Assembly: GCF_024362785.1 (NCBI RefSeq)
Contig: NZ_CP093301.1
Coordinates: forward strand, 4,774,001 to 4,838,000
Direction of reading: 5' to 3'
Source of the DNA: Evansella sp. LMS18
Lineage (GTDB): Bacteria; Bacillota; Bacilli; Bacillales; Salisediminibacteriaceae
Length of the DNA stretch: 64,000 nt
Under the pieces are notes generated by a model. The model did no database searches. It saw only the letters and a list, made by a program, of their open reading frames with translations, and was not told the origin of the DNA. Below, in pieces: positions 63,899 to 64,000 of this stretch (its first letter is position 1; every line of letters starts with the position of its first letter). Position numbers and translations under genes: made by a program.

Positions 63899-64000
63899 GC
63901 TACTTAATATTTCGGTTATGGGCATAATTTTGTTTCTGGTTTTTCTTGACTAATTTCAGGGAAGAAGTAAAATAAAAATAAGAACACACGTTCGAATCAA

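Overview
The window looks like a chromosomal segment of an endospore-forming member of the Bacillaceae (low to moderate GC). Reasons: cotD, a spoVIF-like gene, strong AGGAGG-type ribosome binding sites, many TTG starts, and a gene order from 40.4 to 51.7 kb (rlmL/ypsC, rnpB, gpsB, ypsA, cotD, mrfB, mrfA) that I recall from Bacillus subtilis. Genus cannot be fixed from sequence alone; the style fits alkaliphilic or halotolerant genera.

Layout. 0-8.7 kb: a truncated PAS-PAS histidine kinase, then mainly minus-strand redox and transport genes (nitronate monooxygenase-like, a DsbA/FrnE-type thiol oxidoreductase with an in-frame UGA at its first catalytic Cys codon, quinone-reductase-like, SDR, spoVIF, a frameshifted YjzC-like gene, MFS). 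8.3-12.8 kb: a PaaI-type thioesterase divergent from phenylacetate-CoA ligase, a cell-wall amidase, a cyclic-phosphate receiver-like protein, an aldo/keto reductase. 13.0-19.8 kb: one leftward rRNA-tRNA operon (16S-23S-5S-Ala-Ser-Glu-Val-Thr-fMet-Lys-Leu-Arg) with three tandem promoters. The tRNA spacers on both sides of fMet contain repeat modules flanked by copies of the 5' ends of tRNA-fMet and tRNA-Lys. 20-28 kb: a winged-helix regulator with an MFS pump, an S41 peptidase, two acetyltransferase genes (one fused to a DinB-like domain) and a peptidase E. 28.4-36.8 kb: parC-parE, CoA-binding protein, Usp, and a two-gene OpuF-type compatible-solute ABC transporter with fused permease/binding protein. 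37-44.6 kb: M32 carboxypeptidase, HesB-like, moaA, rlmL, rnpB, RNase HI-like, gpsB, ypsA, cotD. 45-51.7 kb: ferredoxin and a four-gene operon mrfA-mrfB-DUF294-DnaQ-like exonuclease. 52-64 kb: CapA-like, polysaccharide deacetylase, DUF421, small proteins, a probable stand-alone structured RNA (6S-like?), MFS, hydrolase, DJ-1, HD, DUF3891, YhfH, a lipoprotein cyclophilin and the Fe-S repair protein Ric.

How things fit together. Most loci are housekeeping or stress genes: DNA topology and repair (parCE, mrfAB), osmotic protection (opuF), RNA processing (rnpB, rlmL), cell division (gpsB) and nitrosative or redox stress (ric, DJ-1, FrnE). The most novel material lies outside ordinary genes. (1) A UxxC active site in the FrnE-like protein, with two perfect hairpins just downstream of the UGA: either selenocysteine or a recent nonsense mutation. 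(2) A roughly 110-bp repeat module found three times between tRNA genes and once inside a larger dispersed repeat, with a stem that covaries between copies. (3) A dispersed 220-250 bp palindromic repeat family. (4) A promoter-structured RNA-terminator unit at 56.25-56.51 kb. (5) A GGACAAAT repeat block next to rnpB. All coordinates and motifs were read by eye; no database search was run.
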